Shown piece by piece: positions 46,690 to 57,225 of a stretch of 64,000 bases of DNA (positions are counted from its first letter, which is position 1; every line of letters starts with the position of its first letter). The translations under genes were made by a program, and so were the position numbers. The stretch is from the NCBI GenBank assembly GCA_030562195.1, contig JAUJPP010000003.1:12803398-12867397 (forward strand), in the 5' to 3' direction. Under the pieces are notes generated by a model. That model made no database searches. It was not told the origin of the DNA and worked only from the letters and a program-made list of their open reading frames with translations. The stretch comes from Nipponacmea schrenckii (taxonomy: Eukaryota > Mollusca > Gastropoda > Lottiidae).

Positions 46690-49358
46690 TACGTTGGAGA
46701 ATATTGTTATATTCCAACTGACGTAGCGTGTTTTATTAAATGTTTTGAAACAGATTTAACAAACGAATTTAATAAATTTATTTATTCCTATTCAAAACAT
46801 AACAGAAAGGGAATTATGACTCAAGCTCGAATCAGAGAATTCATTGAAAAAAATAATACCTCTTTTCAAATTTATAACCCTAAAGATAGAACTTTATATC
46901 CCAGAAAAATAAACACTCATTTTAAATGGGTTTTGTATTTACACAATAATCATTTCTGTTTGATAAAAAGAGATAACAAAAGTTTAGGAATAAAAGAAAA
47001 CAACTATGAAAAAGTATGGAAATCCTGTGTTAACGAAAACATTAAACTTTTTTCAGAATTTAATCCAGCTTCCATGTCACAAAACACCCAACCTGAAACT
47101 TTATGCATGGGATTCTGAGACGTATACAGAAAAAGAAACTGGTAAAACAATACCATATACATGCTCTTTAGTAAATTTGGAAAAGCTGCGAAAAATATTA
47201 GAACGAATAAATTGTCGTTTTCCAGATCTAAAACCCACAGATAATGTTCCTGAAGAATTTTATGAAAAAATAATGAATATAGTTCATATATTTATAGGTA
47301 CAGATTGTGTAGATCAAATGTTAAAATATTTAGGAAATGTTGATCAAAAACAATTACCTTTAGTTTCTCATAATGGTAGTGGTTTTGATAATTGGATTAT
47401 AATTAAAAATATGTCAAAATTAACTCACTGTCCTCTCAAAACCACAAGAGGCATACTTCGTTTACCAATATCTCATATATATACAGAAAAGTTTTTACAG
47501 AAAAAATTGAATTATGAAAAGAAGTTTAACAACAATAACAATTATCTTCAAAAATTAAATTTCACCCGTTCATATCAACATGTAGCAAGAAGTTTAAAAG
47601 ATTGGGGAAAATCATCAGAAATCAATCAACCAATGAATTTAAGAAAGATTGATTTAGATATTGCATCTATAAACGAATCAAATTGGGAGTCCCGAAGAGA
47701 AGAATGGGAACCTTATGCTAAAAGAGATACGATATGTTTAGGTGTATGTTTGATCAAATACAATCAAGTTATGACATCTATGATAAATCAAAGTGTAATA
47801 AATAATTTAACAGCTCCCGCCTTATCTCTTAAAGGTTGGTATCATCTGTATAAAGGAGAAAAAGTATATTCTCACGTAGATCCATTCATCAGACATTATG
47901 TCAGACGTTCTGTAAAAGGAGGTAGAGTTTCTCCAAACATAATAAAATTCAAATCGGATAAATTAGATGAAATTTGTAAAGTACTACATCATTTAAATAC
48001 AACTGATTCTGATATAATTGAGTTATTCAAAAAATACCAAGAGTCTACTAAAGATTTTAACGAAGAGTTGAAGAAAATCTCTTGTTCTAAATTAATGGCA
48101 TTTGACGCTAACGGTCTTTATACCTCTGCTATGTGTGATGGTGAATACCCTAAAGCTGAATCAGCAAGAGCTTTAAAAGATTATGAAAAGGAAGAATTTG
48201 TAAAGCTTTTCAATAAACAACAATTTAGACCGAGGTGTGCTATTTGATCTGTTTGGTCTTTTCAACCGATACCAGACAAAGACAAAATAACTTACACTCT
48301 TATAGAGGATGATAAACCCCAAACAAAATCTGGTGATAAGATAAGATTTAGAAATGGTTTTGTAATGACGTTCTCACTTCTGTTGACATACAGGAAATTC
48401 TTCGAGCTGGTGGAAAAGTTATCAAAATATTAGATGGGATAGTCTATGAAGAAAATTTCAAAACACCTCCTTTTAAAGACTATGTTTTAACTTTAAAGGA
48501 AGAAAGAAACAAATATAAACAACAGGGAAATTTAGTTGGCAGCGATTGTATGAAATTACTGGGTAATTCTTTATACGTAAAAACTGTTCAGAAAGATATA
48601 AATACAGAATTTCATTTATGGTCTGAAGAAACTCTTAAAGTAAATTTTGATTCAAATATAAAAACTTATGAAAAACTAAATGAACAACAATATATAGTGG
48701 AAAAAGAAAAGGAACAACCTGAAATTATCAAACCAACAAAAACAACAAGATTAACACCGAGTCACTTGGGTTCATCCATCTTAGCACATAGCAAACGAAT
48801 AATGAATGATTTTATTCATGTTATTGATTGTTTTAGAAAACCAGAAATATATTATACTGATACCGATAGTTTATACATATCAGATAGGAATTGGGATAAA
48901 TTGGAACAAGCTGGATTAACTTCTGAAACGGAATATGGAAAAGGGAAGAATGATTATGGAGATGGTGGTATAATATTTGGTTTATATTTGGCTCCAAAAG
49001 TTAAAGACAATATCATTCTAACTTCTAACGGAGAATTAGTGGAAAAGAAAACTTTTAAAGGATATACAAAATCAAAGTTGAGTGTGGAAGATTATTTAAG
49101 ATTAGCCAATGGAAAAGATATTGAAAATGAATTCGATAAACCTTGGAAAAAAAGTTTTACAGACGGTGTGGTAATTCCGAAGATAAACAAAAGAAAGTAT
49201 TCAAACATAATTTGAATTTGATTAAAAGAAAACCACCAAACAGAAATGGAATTATGTATCCTTATAATAATAAAGATGAAGTTAATATGGTTGAAAATTA
49301 CGAATTCGACGATTACGATTATATAATTTTAGATGAAGATGAGGAAACGTGTAATTGA
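46690..49358 (+). pseudogene. Protein-primed family B DNA polymerase, broken
   Basis: N-terminal pieces from about 46690 (ARIREFIEKNNTSFQIYNP) sit in one frame and shift near 47080 into the main frame. Exonuclease motifs: YAWDSETYTEK (DxE), SHNGSGFDNW and EPYAKRDTICLG. Polymerase motifs: motif A AFDANGLYTSAM, motif B KLLGNSLYVKTV and motif C IYYTDTDSLYIS. A stop at 48245 and a shift near 48370 lie between motifs A and B, and a further shift near 49200 precedes the acidic C-terminus DYDYIILDEDEE. The family replicates the linear element from its protein-capped ends. Confidence 0.9.
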
Positions 49359-49930
49359 ATACATATTTCTTGCTTGCCAAAATCTAAATATCTTCCATAT
49401 CCATCTTTTATATCTAAATTAATATCTTTATTACCTGTGGTATTTATTGGAAGATATGTTGTTTGAAACGGTTTTTCTATTATTCTATAACCGATTGGAA
49501 CTGTAAACGTTGGAATACTGAAAATGATTTGTTGTTTGCTTTTATTGAAAAATCCACCATCAACCAAATTACAATGAATATTGATGATATCGATGTCGTT
49601 TTCAATATTTGCTTTATAAGGAGCAAGTGTAGATTTGGTATACAATTTCTTTTCAAAACCTAATAATTCATTAATGGAGTTTTCTTCATTGAAATCTACT
49701 TGATGTTTGTCTTTTAGATTTAGTTTCATTTTGTTCAGGTTTAAATTACCTTCGAATTCAATATTTGGTCTATCCTTATGACTTCCAACAAATTGAGATA
49801 TAAATTCGTTAATGGAAAAATATTCATAACTTCCTGGTAATAATGTTAATAATTTAAATGTTCTTCCATTGTCTTTAGAAATTTTCAATTGGTTATTTTG
49901 TTCACTAACATTTCTTATTGAATTGTAAAC
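49319..49930 (-). CDS. Maverick single-jelly-roll virion protein (penton-like candidate)
   Basis: The open frame 49319-49888 has LLPGSYEYFSINEFI, SINELLGFEKKLYTKSTLAP, IINIHCNLVDGGFFN and VPIGYRIIEKPFQTTYLPIN. This pattern (SYE..., LLGF, N-I-C-hydrophobic-G, PxGY-IIE-P, YLP) is widespread in mollusc and cnidarian Mavericks. It probably corresponds to the minor capsid (penton-like) protein; the assignment is by size, position and beta-rich pattern. The reading continues upstream to about 49930, where foreign sequence begins. The 3' end overlaps the polymerase end on the opposite strand. Confidence 0.6.
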   Translation of the reverse strand, partial: VYNSIRNVSEQNNQLKISKDNGRTFKLLTLLPGSYEYFSINEFISQFVGSHKDRPNIEFEGNLNLNKMKLNLKDKHQVDFNEENSINELLGFEKKLYTKSTLAPYKANIENDIDIINIHCNLVDGGFFNKSKQQIIFSIPTFTVPIGYRIIEKPFQTTYLPINTTGNKDINLDIKDGYGRYLDFGKQEICIQLHVSSSSSKII

Positions 49931-49934
49931 TGAA

Positions 49935-50968
49935 AAATATTTTAGTCCTAACTTATAGTTTTATCTTATTTTCGAGGACCTAGATGTTATAATGAAAAAT
50001 TCTTCATCCATTTTTGATAACATGTATATATGGTCATGGTCATGCGGTCACCTCTATTCAGCGTGACCCTGCTCTAACGGTCATTCAAATTTCCTCCCTT
50101 GCGATTTTCAATTAAATTTACCTGTATTTAGCACCAACCTGTCTAACGCACTAACGGTCACTCAGTTTTATCCCAAGCGGTCATATAATCCTGTTGATTA
50201 ACGGCCAATTGACAGGTGAGATACAATCAGATTGAATCCACGATGTTCAATTGACCTTGACTTCTTTGATCATGTGTTGGCCTTTTTTATTACTTAATCT
50301 TTTAATCTTAATCCTGACATTTTACTTATAAAGCATCATATTGGATATTGACATGTAAACATGTGTGTATTTCCCCCCTCATTACGATTTCCTCGGAGGA
50401 ACAACGTAAACATGACGAAGAAAATGTCGGCCCTCACATATTAGAATTTATTGAGAATTCTTCTTTTTAACAGTTATAAAGTTGACAGAAAGTTTAATAA
50501 ATGTCATTGGCGGGTTATTTACTATTGAAATTTTCCTATTCCTTGCAAAAAATGTGCGTAATTATAAAAGTTTTATCGTTCTTCCCTGCTTACTACTAGG
50601 ATATGAAACAGTTACTATTTATAGACAAATCGGAACGACCACGAGAAACATTTTTACCGTCGTTTTTCTCAGTATTGGTGTCATTCAAAACACTTCGTTT
50701 TTCTCATGTTTAACCGGAAGTACATCGTCGGTAAGAGTTATCTTAAAATCAGCATTTTAACTTCGTAAAAATATTAAATGATATGTATGACAGTATGTTC
50801 AGAAAATTGAAGTCTCAATTATGATGAATATAACTAAACATTTATGGCATTGAAATACATTTTACAGTTGGATACTACTCGGGAAAAAATAAATCAACAG
50901 CCCTGCTTCCTCCACCTGTATTCAACGGCCACCTGTATTACGCACCACATCCAGCCACTTCCCTTGAC
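49935..50968. mobile_element. About 1-kb insert inside the Maverick, identity unknown
   Basis: Maverick coding similarity stops at both sides. On the right, the minus-strand gene at 50969-51748 changes abruptly after GIIKK. The insert has repeated phrases such as CGGTCACCTCTATTCAGCGT and CACCTGTATTCAACGGCCAC at its two ends, and a hydrophobic frame between a good acceptor (about 50471) and donor (about 50731). I see no convincing inverted ends. Confidence 0.45.
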
Positions 50969-51748
50969 TGCTTTTTTTATAATTCCCTTTTCTAATAATC
51001 TTTTTAAAATAGCGTGGATTTCATTTGAATCAGATTGATGTCCATGTTTCATTGCTTCAATAATTACATTAAGTCTGGTAAGTAATTGTTGGGGATCATC
51101 TGATAAAAAAGTGATTCCTTCTCCAGATATCAAATTATTGAATTCATTGGATTTTATTACCAATATTCATCTGGTTCATCAACTTCATTCATGGCTCTGA
51201 TATGTAGGTCTACTTCTTTCAATCTATTTGTTAGAGCTCCTGTTTTTTCAATAGCGTGAAGAAGTTTTCAATATTCTATCAAATCATTGTATTCCGCAAT
51301 GGCAATGTCTCCTCCGTTAATCAAATCAATTAATCCTTGTGTTAATTTATATCTAAAGGGTTTTGTATCGATCTTGAATTGAGGGTAACGATGATCGAAC
51401 AATATTCGATAACCATTGAATAATAACCCATAATCATCCACAACAGGTTTAATAGACTTTGGTAAAGTTTGGTTGGGATTTGAAAAATATCGTTTTATAT
51501 CATCAAGTGACTTTATTATAAATTCATTTGTATTTTCTAGTTCTAAAGGTGGAACATTTTCTATAGCAGGAGGTGGAACGTTTTCTATAGCAGGAACATT
51601 TTCTTGTTGTTTTAGGCTTAAATAAAGTTGATAAACTCTCCTCCATTCCCATTTGCGATAATCTTCTATCTTCAATTTTAGATTTTATTTTATCTTTAGT
51701 TTTAATGTATTCTTTATTTCTCTTTAATATTTTATTCCAATCAGTCAC
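50969..51748 (-). pseudogene. Conserved Maverick protein of unknown role, interrupted
   Basis: Two frames, 51748-51268 (with a shift near 51670) and 51163-50969, carry MTDWNKILKRNKEYI, a repeat AIENVPPPAIENVPP, SIKPVVDDYGLLFNGYRI and then SDDPQQLLTRLNVIIEAMKH and NEIHAILKRLLEKGIIKK. The last block is common to many uncharacterised Maverick proteins. The C-terminus is replaced by the insert at 49935-50968. Possibly a virion core protein; not proven. Confidence 0.5.
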
Positions 51749-51751
51749 TTT

Positions 51752-52444
51752 TTAATTACAAATATTTGTCATAACTTTTTGTCCAGCTGTTTTTTTTGTA
51801 TTTACAAAGATATATCCATGATCGTCAGGATTGTTCCATTGTCTTCTACAAAGTTTTTTAAATTCACCTTTCTCCATACCATGAATTATTGATTGGAGTA
51901 TTTGAGATAGATCTTTATCGTTTAATTCAAACAAAATAAAACAATTAGCGTTCTTTCTAATAAACATTCCGTCCATTCCATAAAATGATTGAGATTGGTA
52001 TATACAATGACAATTGTGATGTCTTCCTTTAGTAAAGAATTCTTGTTGAACTGTTTGGTTTGATTGTGCTACGCAATCATCGAAAATGATCAGGTTTTTC
52101 CCTTTCTTGTCGATATTAGACAAATCTAAATCATTCATATTTTTGGTTAGTAAAACTTGATTATCAGTAGGTGTTAATGATGGGTTGTTTTCTTTTATAC
52201 AATAATTTATAAATTCTTCAGGAGTTTTGTTATTTTGTAGATCTTCATCGTTTTCATAAATTCGAAATATTTGCTGTATGTCTTCTTTTTGTAAATATTC
52301 TAAGGCTTTCAGAAATTGATAATATAATTGATCTGGAGTTGATGTATAAATGTAAAGGGAATTAAAATCTAATAATTTGGGTGTTGTTAACATTTTAAAT
52401 AAGAGGTGAGTTTTTCCTGATTGACCAACAATACACATTAACAT
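51752..52444 (-). CDS. Packaging ATPase (FtsK/HerA, A32-like)
   Basis: A 230-codon open frame. The P-loop region reads MCIVGQSGKTHLLFKML close to the annotated start; Walker B is KNLIIFDDCVAQ; further blocks are FFTKGRHHNCHCIYQSQSF and RKNANCFILFELNDKDL. The protein would pump DNA into the capsid. The P-loop is two residues shorter than the usual G-x4-GK-[TS] pattern. The frame is open upstream of this Met through the overlap with the neighbouring gene (IAARFKHSDRFPQNP), so the true start may lie there. Confidence 0.85.
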   Translation of the reverse strand: MLMCIVGQSGKTHLLFKMLTTPKLLDFNSLYIYTSTPDQLYYQFLKALEYLQKEDIQQIFRIYENDEDLQNNKTPEEFINYCIKENNPSLTPTDNQVLLTKNMNDLDLSNIDKKGKNLIIFDDCVAQSNQTVQQEFFTKGRHHNCHCIYQSQSFYGMDGMFIRKNANCFILFELNDKDLSQILQSIIHGMEKGEFKKLCRRQWNNPDDHGYIFVNTKKTAGQKVMTNICN

Positions 52445-53079
52445 TGGATTTTGTGGAAACCTATCTGAATGTTTAAATCTTGCAGCGATTTTTTTAAATG
52501 AGGATTTAATACGATACCTTCTCCTTTATATTTTGAAAGAAATAAACCATCACCACTGCGAATGTGTTTAAGTATTAATCCCTCTCCTTCTTTTTGAATC
52601 TCAGTTTCACCCGTATCGATTTGATCAATTAACTTAGACAAACCTTCTTTTACTGTTTTCTTGGTTGCGTGATTGAATTGTTTAACACTTGCTAAGATAT
52701 CCTTGTTCCCAGAACCTTTTGCTAATTTTTCCATTTCTAAATTATGTCTACGTTTTTCTCTGGCTTCAGCTTCTTCTGCTTTTTTCTTATTTACCGCTGA
52801 AGCTATACCACTTGCCCCACCGGCAACAGCACCTGCAGCTGCTAATCCTCCGAAAATTAATGGGAGAAGAAATAGAAACCCACCTTCTTGCTTGTCTATT
52901 TCATTATGATTAATATCGTCCAGTACTTTATGATTTTTTAGTTTGTTAATCACCGATTGTGAAATATGTATCTTTATATCATTATAAGTAATTGTTTTCG
53001 GTTTCCCATTTTCGATTGATTCTAATATTTTAGCGACTAAAACTTCTGGTTTCATTTTTAAAGTTAGAAATTTATTCAA
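52438..53079 (-). CDS. Maverick membrane/core protein with Gly/Ala hydrophobic segment
   Basis: 213 codons. The N-terminal ~70 residues include VLVAKILESIENGKPKTITY. A hydrophobic segment (GGFLFLLPLIFGGLAAAGAV, then AGGASGIASAV) is followed by a charged helix (KKKAEEAEAREKRRHNLEME) and a Gly-rich C-terminal part with GEGL/GDGLFL/GEGIVL motifs. Such proteins lie between capsid and ATPase genes in Mavericks and are thought to be virion core or membrane-active proteins related to adenovirus pX. The C-terminus overlaps the ATPase frame, and the N-terminus overlaps the capsid gene end by 8 bases. Confidence 0.55.
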   Translation of the reverse strand: MNKFLTLKMKPEVLVAKILESIENGKPKTITYNDIKIHISQSVINKLKNHKVLDDINHNEIDKQEGGFLFLLPLIFGGLAAAGAVAGGASGIASAVNKKKAEEAEAREKRRHNLEMEKLAKGSGNKDILASVKQFNHATKKTVKEGLSKLIDQIDTGETEIQKEGEGLILKHIRSGDGLFLSKYKGEGIVLNPHLKKSLQDLNIQIGFHKIQC

Positions 53080-54424
53080 TTCTATTCATCTTTCTATCCA
53101 TTATATTTATGATATGACGAGATTCCTCTAATAAGAGACAATACCCTACCATATCTCCAGCTGTTTTTTCAATGTATACAGACAACTGTACGCCTGTTTT
53201 GAACAAATCTTCTTTATGAGCAGAGAGATCAAAACAAAATATAGGATCATTTAAAATAAAATCGAAATAATTAAACTGTGGTACATTTCCATATAATTCG
53301 CTCATAAGCTTATAGTTTTTATACAACTCATTAAAGTCCTTGGTATCTGGGTCAATTTTCAAAGGTTGATTTGGATAATTTTCATTGTTTAATCTTACTT
53401 GAACCCTTTTTATTTTAGGATCTCCAAAGTTGTCACCAGCTACTTTAAAAAGGTTGTTGTTGTTCGTTTGTGAATCTGGAAGATTTTTGAAACCAAGTAT
53501 TTAATATCTTTCTGGTTTTGTGGTATTCGTCACTTGCCATGTGAAATTATCCCCTGTGATTGTAACCGATCCAATAGTATTTCTTCTTAAAAATGCTATT
53601 AAGATATCTTTTTTCAAACTACTAAGAAGCCTTGTTTCTACTTCGATTGTTGGGGTTATTACTGGCACGTATAATTGGATATCGGTTATTTCTAATTTAG
53701 CATTTGAATTGTTTTCTCCAAAAAATATTCTATCGTTATTTATTAATCTCTGAAGATGGATTTTGAAGGGAAGACCAATGTAAACTTTCCTGTGCTTAAG
53801 TAATCCAAAGAGGGGATATAAATTCCAGTTTATATACGAACCCCAACTATTTCTATCAATAGGTTTATTGTAAAATACGACCCTCTGTTTATAACCTTCA
53901 TTATTTTGATATTTTGTGATATTGATCAAATTGTTAACAGTAGTTCTAACTGCCGCCAGGTTGGCGTCTGCTTGTAAATTATCTTGTTGAAATTGTATTT
54001 CCCCATCTCCCGTGTCTGGCATCCAACTCGATGCCGTTGTATAATTTTTTGGATACAGAAGAGTTTTAAGCATTGTGTCAAACTCACCTGGGTGTTTGAT
54101 TGTTTCAATTATATTTGAACCGGCTTCTAAAACCATTTCGCTGAATAAAGAGGGGAAGGAATTGTTTTCTAATGTTACCTTCTGCTGGGGGATACGATTT
54201 TGATTGGGGGCTCCATCTTTAATTTTGAAATCACAGCGGAAGTAAGCATCGGAAAGAAGTAACCAATTGGACAACGAATTGATTTCAAATGTGACTCTAC
54301 CTCCGTCATTAATCTGAGATTTGGACCCAACAGTTGGAGATATAATGATGTAGTCTTCTTTTTTCTTATTGAATGTATATTCTATTGGTTCATAAAGTTG
54401 AAAGATCGGGTCAAGTTTTGCCAT
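53072..54424 (-). pseudogene. Major capsid protein (double jelly-roll), one frameshift
   Basis: It starts MAKLDPIFQLYEPIEYTFNK at 54424 and is open for 307 codons to 53501. Sequence typical of the C-terminal jelly roll continues in another frame (VQVRLNNENYP, YGNVPQFNYFDFI, VYIEKTAGDMVGYCLLLEES) to 53072. Blocks typical of Maverick capsid proteins are GGRVTFEINSLSNWLLLSDA, EMVLEAGSNIIETIKHPGEF and GLPFKIHLQRLINNDRIFFG. A single shift near 53500 separates the halves. The protein would form the capsid hexamers. Confidence 0.85.
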
Positions 54425-54439
54425 TTTTTACATAACAGG

Positions 54440-54761
54440 ATTTAGGCTTTATCCCAACACCTTAAATCCTTTTCCGTGTTTCGGATTATGTCTGAGTTCT
54501 CTTATTTTACGCAATTCATCTAATTCATTTATTTGTGACAGATTTGCTAATTGAACTCGCAGCCTGCCCGACTGATGAAATCGCTTTTGCCCCCGAGGAT
54601 ATAAGGTCTTTGTTTTTAGTTACAAAGGATGTAATCTTTGGTATAAGGGACATCAATCCAGAGAAGAAACCATCGCCAGTGTAATTGAACTTTTCCTTTT
54701 CATGCTTAAAAATCAATCCCATATTTTTAATATAGTAGATTTGATACAAGAAATACAACAA
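54440..54761 (-). pseudogene. Small Maverick virion protein (pVI/pX-like candidate)
   Basis: MGLIFKHEKEKFNYTGDGFF leads into an amphipathic part (GLMSLIPKITSFVTKNKDLI, SSGAKAISSVGQAASS). The frame stops at 54525. The C-terminus LRKIRELRHNPKHGKGFKVL is read in a neighbouring frame to 54440. Size, amphipathic helix and position upstream of the capsid gene suggest a membrane-active minor virion protein; that is inference. Confidence 0.45.
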
Positions 54762-55768
54762 AAGAATTTTATTATAAGTATAAATAAATTCAAAGGTTCA
54801 TAATCAATACTCTATTTACCTTACAAAAACTACTTTATTTTACTAAGTATTAACATCACGATAACTGTAAACAAAACTTTAACCCTGTGCCAGTGCCTTT
54901 TATTGAACAGTAACTAGTTACTTTCAATCACCCTAATCTATATTTACAAACACATTATCATAAATAATCATTAATAGTTTCTCAACTGCGCATGATCGAA
55001 AAGCGTACTTCTAGTACGGGTCGTTAGTTACGAATATTGTTATTTGGTTGCTATTCATCTGCGCATGGCAGGATATGTCAGTTGCGGATGTTGCTGTTCT
55101 ATTCATCTGCGCATGATCGAAACCGCTCCTGTAGGACCGGTCGTTTGTTACCAACTGTTGTTATGTTGTTAGGTATAACTGCGCAGGTAGGAAGTTTCAC
55201 AGATAATTAACTTTTATCGATCAAACACGTGTACCATTATACTGTATTATTATTGATTGTCACATCTGTGAATATTTACCACGTAACCTGAAATTTAAAA
55301 TTAAATATATTTTACTAAATATTTTACACACTCACCTTTCTAAAGAACTGTTTTGGATAAGACTCACAAATATTTTCAAATCACATTAATTTCCACATCG
55401 TTACGTCTTCAGAATTTGAAACATTGTTCGATTTCCGAAACCATTCGTTCTCGTTTTACAATTGACAAACTTACGAAATTTTGATATTATTAAACTGTTA
55501 ATATTAGATATAGATATTACATACCCGGATTGGATTATAGTCAAATATAATAACGTTAATCTCTCTATTCAAAAGAATATTAAAACGATAGTAGACTTAA
55601 ACTAGAAACTAAACTGTACATAAACAAGATCAACTTCAAAATGAATTCAATGAGGCAACAGGTGGAAATTCAAACTACCGCGAACAAAGAAAGACAGGAC
55701 AAAAGAAGTCATTATTCAAGCTATGTTCTCCCTTTGATTGAATATTATTTTAAAACTGTTTTCGCCCT
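54762..55768. other. Right non-coding part of the Maverick
   Basis: It holds the second copy of the 64-bp dispersed repeat (54875-54938) and two direct repeats with CTGCGCATGATCGAAA (54987 and 55102). No coding frame is recognised. Confidence 0.5.
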
Positions 55769-55888
55769 TATGACCTGGAAGATGTTTCTCACCTTTATAT
55801 TTAGCCCATGGGAAACCGGGAAGTTTAGTTCGAGATTTTTGAATGTCTCCTGATCCGAAATATGTTGTAGGGAGTGAATGTTTATTAA

Positions 55889-57017
55889 AGGGATAATAGG
55901 CGTTAGAATACACTCGCCCTACGGCTTATATTTGTGTTTAATATTGACTATTAGTTAAAAAAGTATGCATCCCACACTTTACCAAATTCTAAAAAGCCAC
56001 AATAAAAAATTATTCGGAATTTAAAAAAAAAATGAGCATTCAGTTTGAGAATAAAAGCGTCTGGTAAATCAACGCTAAAACATCATTGTGCAATTCAACA
56101 GTAGGGGTCAAGGACGCGTGAAAACCCACATGTTAGATAGGGGGGGGGGCTACTATCTCGTAGTTCCGGGAAAGCACGGGCCTAGGAATCAGACCTAATT
56201 TTTATTTCCTCGCACCGATCGGGATTCGAACCCATGGCACCTAGTCGCCTAGCAGACGACAGTCCAACTCGCTAACCACTGAGCCATTCACCACCCTAAA
56301 AAGTGGTTTCAGAACTCAGTTTTAACGAGAAGTACTGTCGCCTACGCGATTCAAATGAATGTTCTCTTACACCCGCTCGGGGAGACAGCCATATATCCTG
56401 GCACTGGCAAGATTAGATAGGGGGGGGGGGCTACTACCTCGTAGTTCCGGGAAAGCACGGGCCTAGGAATCAGACCTAATTTTTTTTTCCTCGCACCGAT
56501 CGGGATTCGAACCCACGGCACCTAGTCGCCTAGCAGACGACAGTCCAACTCGCTAACCACTGAGCCATTCACCACCCTAAAAAGTGGTTTCAGAACTCAG
56601 TTTTAACGAGAAGTACTGTCGCCTACACGATTCAAATGAATGTTCTCTTACACCCGCTCGGGGAGACAGCCATATATCCTGGCACTGGCAAGATTAGATA
56701 GGGGGGGGGGGGACTACTACTATCCTAGGAATCAGACCTAATTTTTATTTCCTCGCACCGATCAGGATTCGAACCCACGGCACCTAGTCGCCTAGCGACT
56801 AGTTACTTCCCTTTATATTTACACGATTTGAAAATCGCTTGATGGATGACTCAAGCGTTTTATGATTAACTATTTTATTTGGGGGATTTATCGGATTTTA
56901 GAGGGATTTTGAGGTATAGGTATGACACCAGGTAAGTCCACTGATGGATATATACTGTTATTGTCCAAATTTGAGTGAACTTAAATTTTTTTGTTCGTTC
57001 TAACGCCTATTATACCT
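55889..57017. mobile_element. 1129-bp MITE with TTAA target site (piggyBac-like)
   Basis: The left end AGGGATAATAGGCGTTAGAA and the reverse complement of the right end, AGGTATAATAGGCGTTAGAA, differ at one base. TTAA flanks both sides (55885-55888, 57018-57021). The uninterrupted left inverted repeat of the Maverick shows the empty site with one TTAA. No transposase is encoded. The interior holds a tandem tRNA-derived array. Confidence 0.88.
56131..56800 (-). repeat. 280-bp tandem units, each with a tRNA-like head, 2.4 copies
   Basis: Units start near 56131, 56411 and 56691. Minus-strand tRNA-like regions lie at 56211-56296 and 56492-56577, with a third cut short near 56795. Each has GGCTCAGTGGTTAGCGAGTT (A-box) and GGGTTCGAATCCCGATC (B-box) and a long variable-arm-like segment. 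Each unit also has a G-run of 10-12 bases and CGGGGAGACAGCCATATATC. They could carry polymerase III promoters. Confidence 0.8.
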
Positions 57018-57225
57018 TTAAAGACATTTTTTTGTAATTGAAAAGGGTAGGTGGGTGGGCAAATAGTAGTATATGAGCTTACAGATATCCGGTAGCTGAG
57101 GTATTTACCACGGGTCTGTATTTAGAAGTTAGCTTACAACCCCTACCACTTGTTTTATCTTATTTACCACGGGTCTGTATATAGTAGTTACCTCGCAACC
57201 CTTACCATTTGTTTTATCTTAGTGC

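Larger units (their letters stand above)
38890..57225. mobile_element. Degraded Maverick/Polinton (adintovirus-like) element
   Basis: Inverted ends at about 38890-41923 and 55769-57225 enclose the standard Maverick set: integrase, cysteine protease, fibre-like protein and protein-primed polymerase on the plus strand, then penton-like, ATPase, membrane/core and major capsid genes on the minus strand. The length is about 18.3 kb including a 1.1-kb MITE and a ~1-kb insert. Frameshifts and stops in most genes show that it is an old endogenous copy. The exact outermost bases and the target duplication could not be fixed. Confidence 0.88.
55769..57225 (-). repeat. Maverick right inverted repeat, split by a MITE
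   Basis: The part 55769-55888 and the part resuming at 57018 (TTAAAGACATTTTTTTGTAA) together match the left repeat in inverse order. The join ATTAAAGACAT is intact in the left copy. It ends in two units of the 59-bp satellite (TTTACCACGGGTCTGTAT and ACCACTTGTTTTATCTTA). Confidence 0.85.

Noticed and set aside
56211..56577. Functional tRNA genes
   Set aside because: The A- and B-boxes are good but the anticodon stem does not fold cleanly, and the units are tandem copies inside a MITE.
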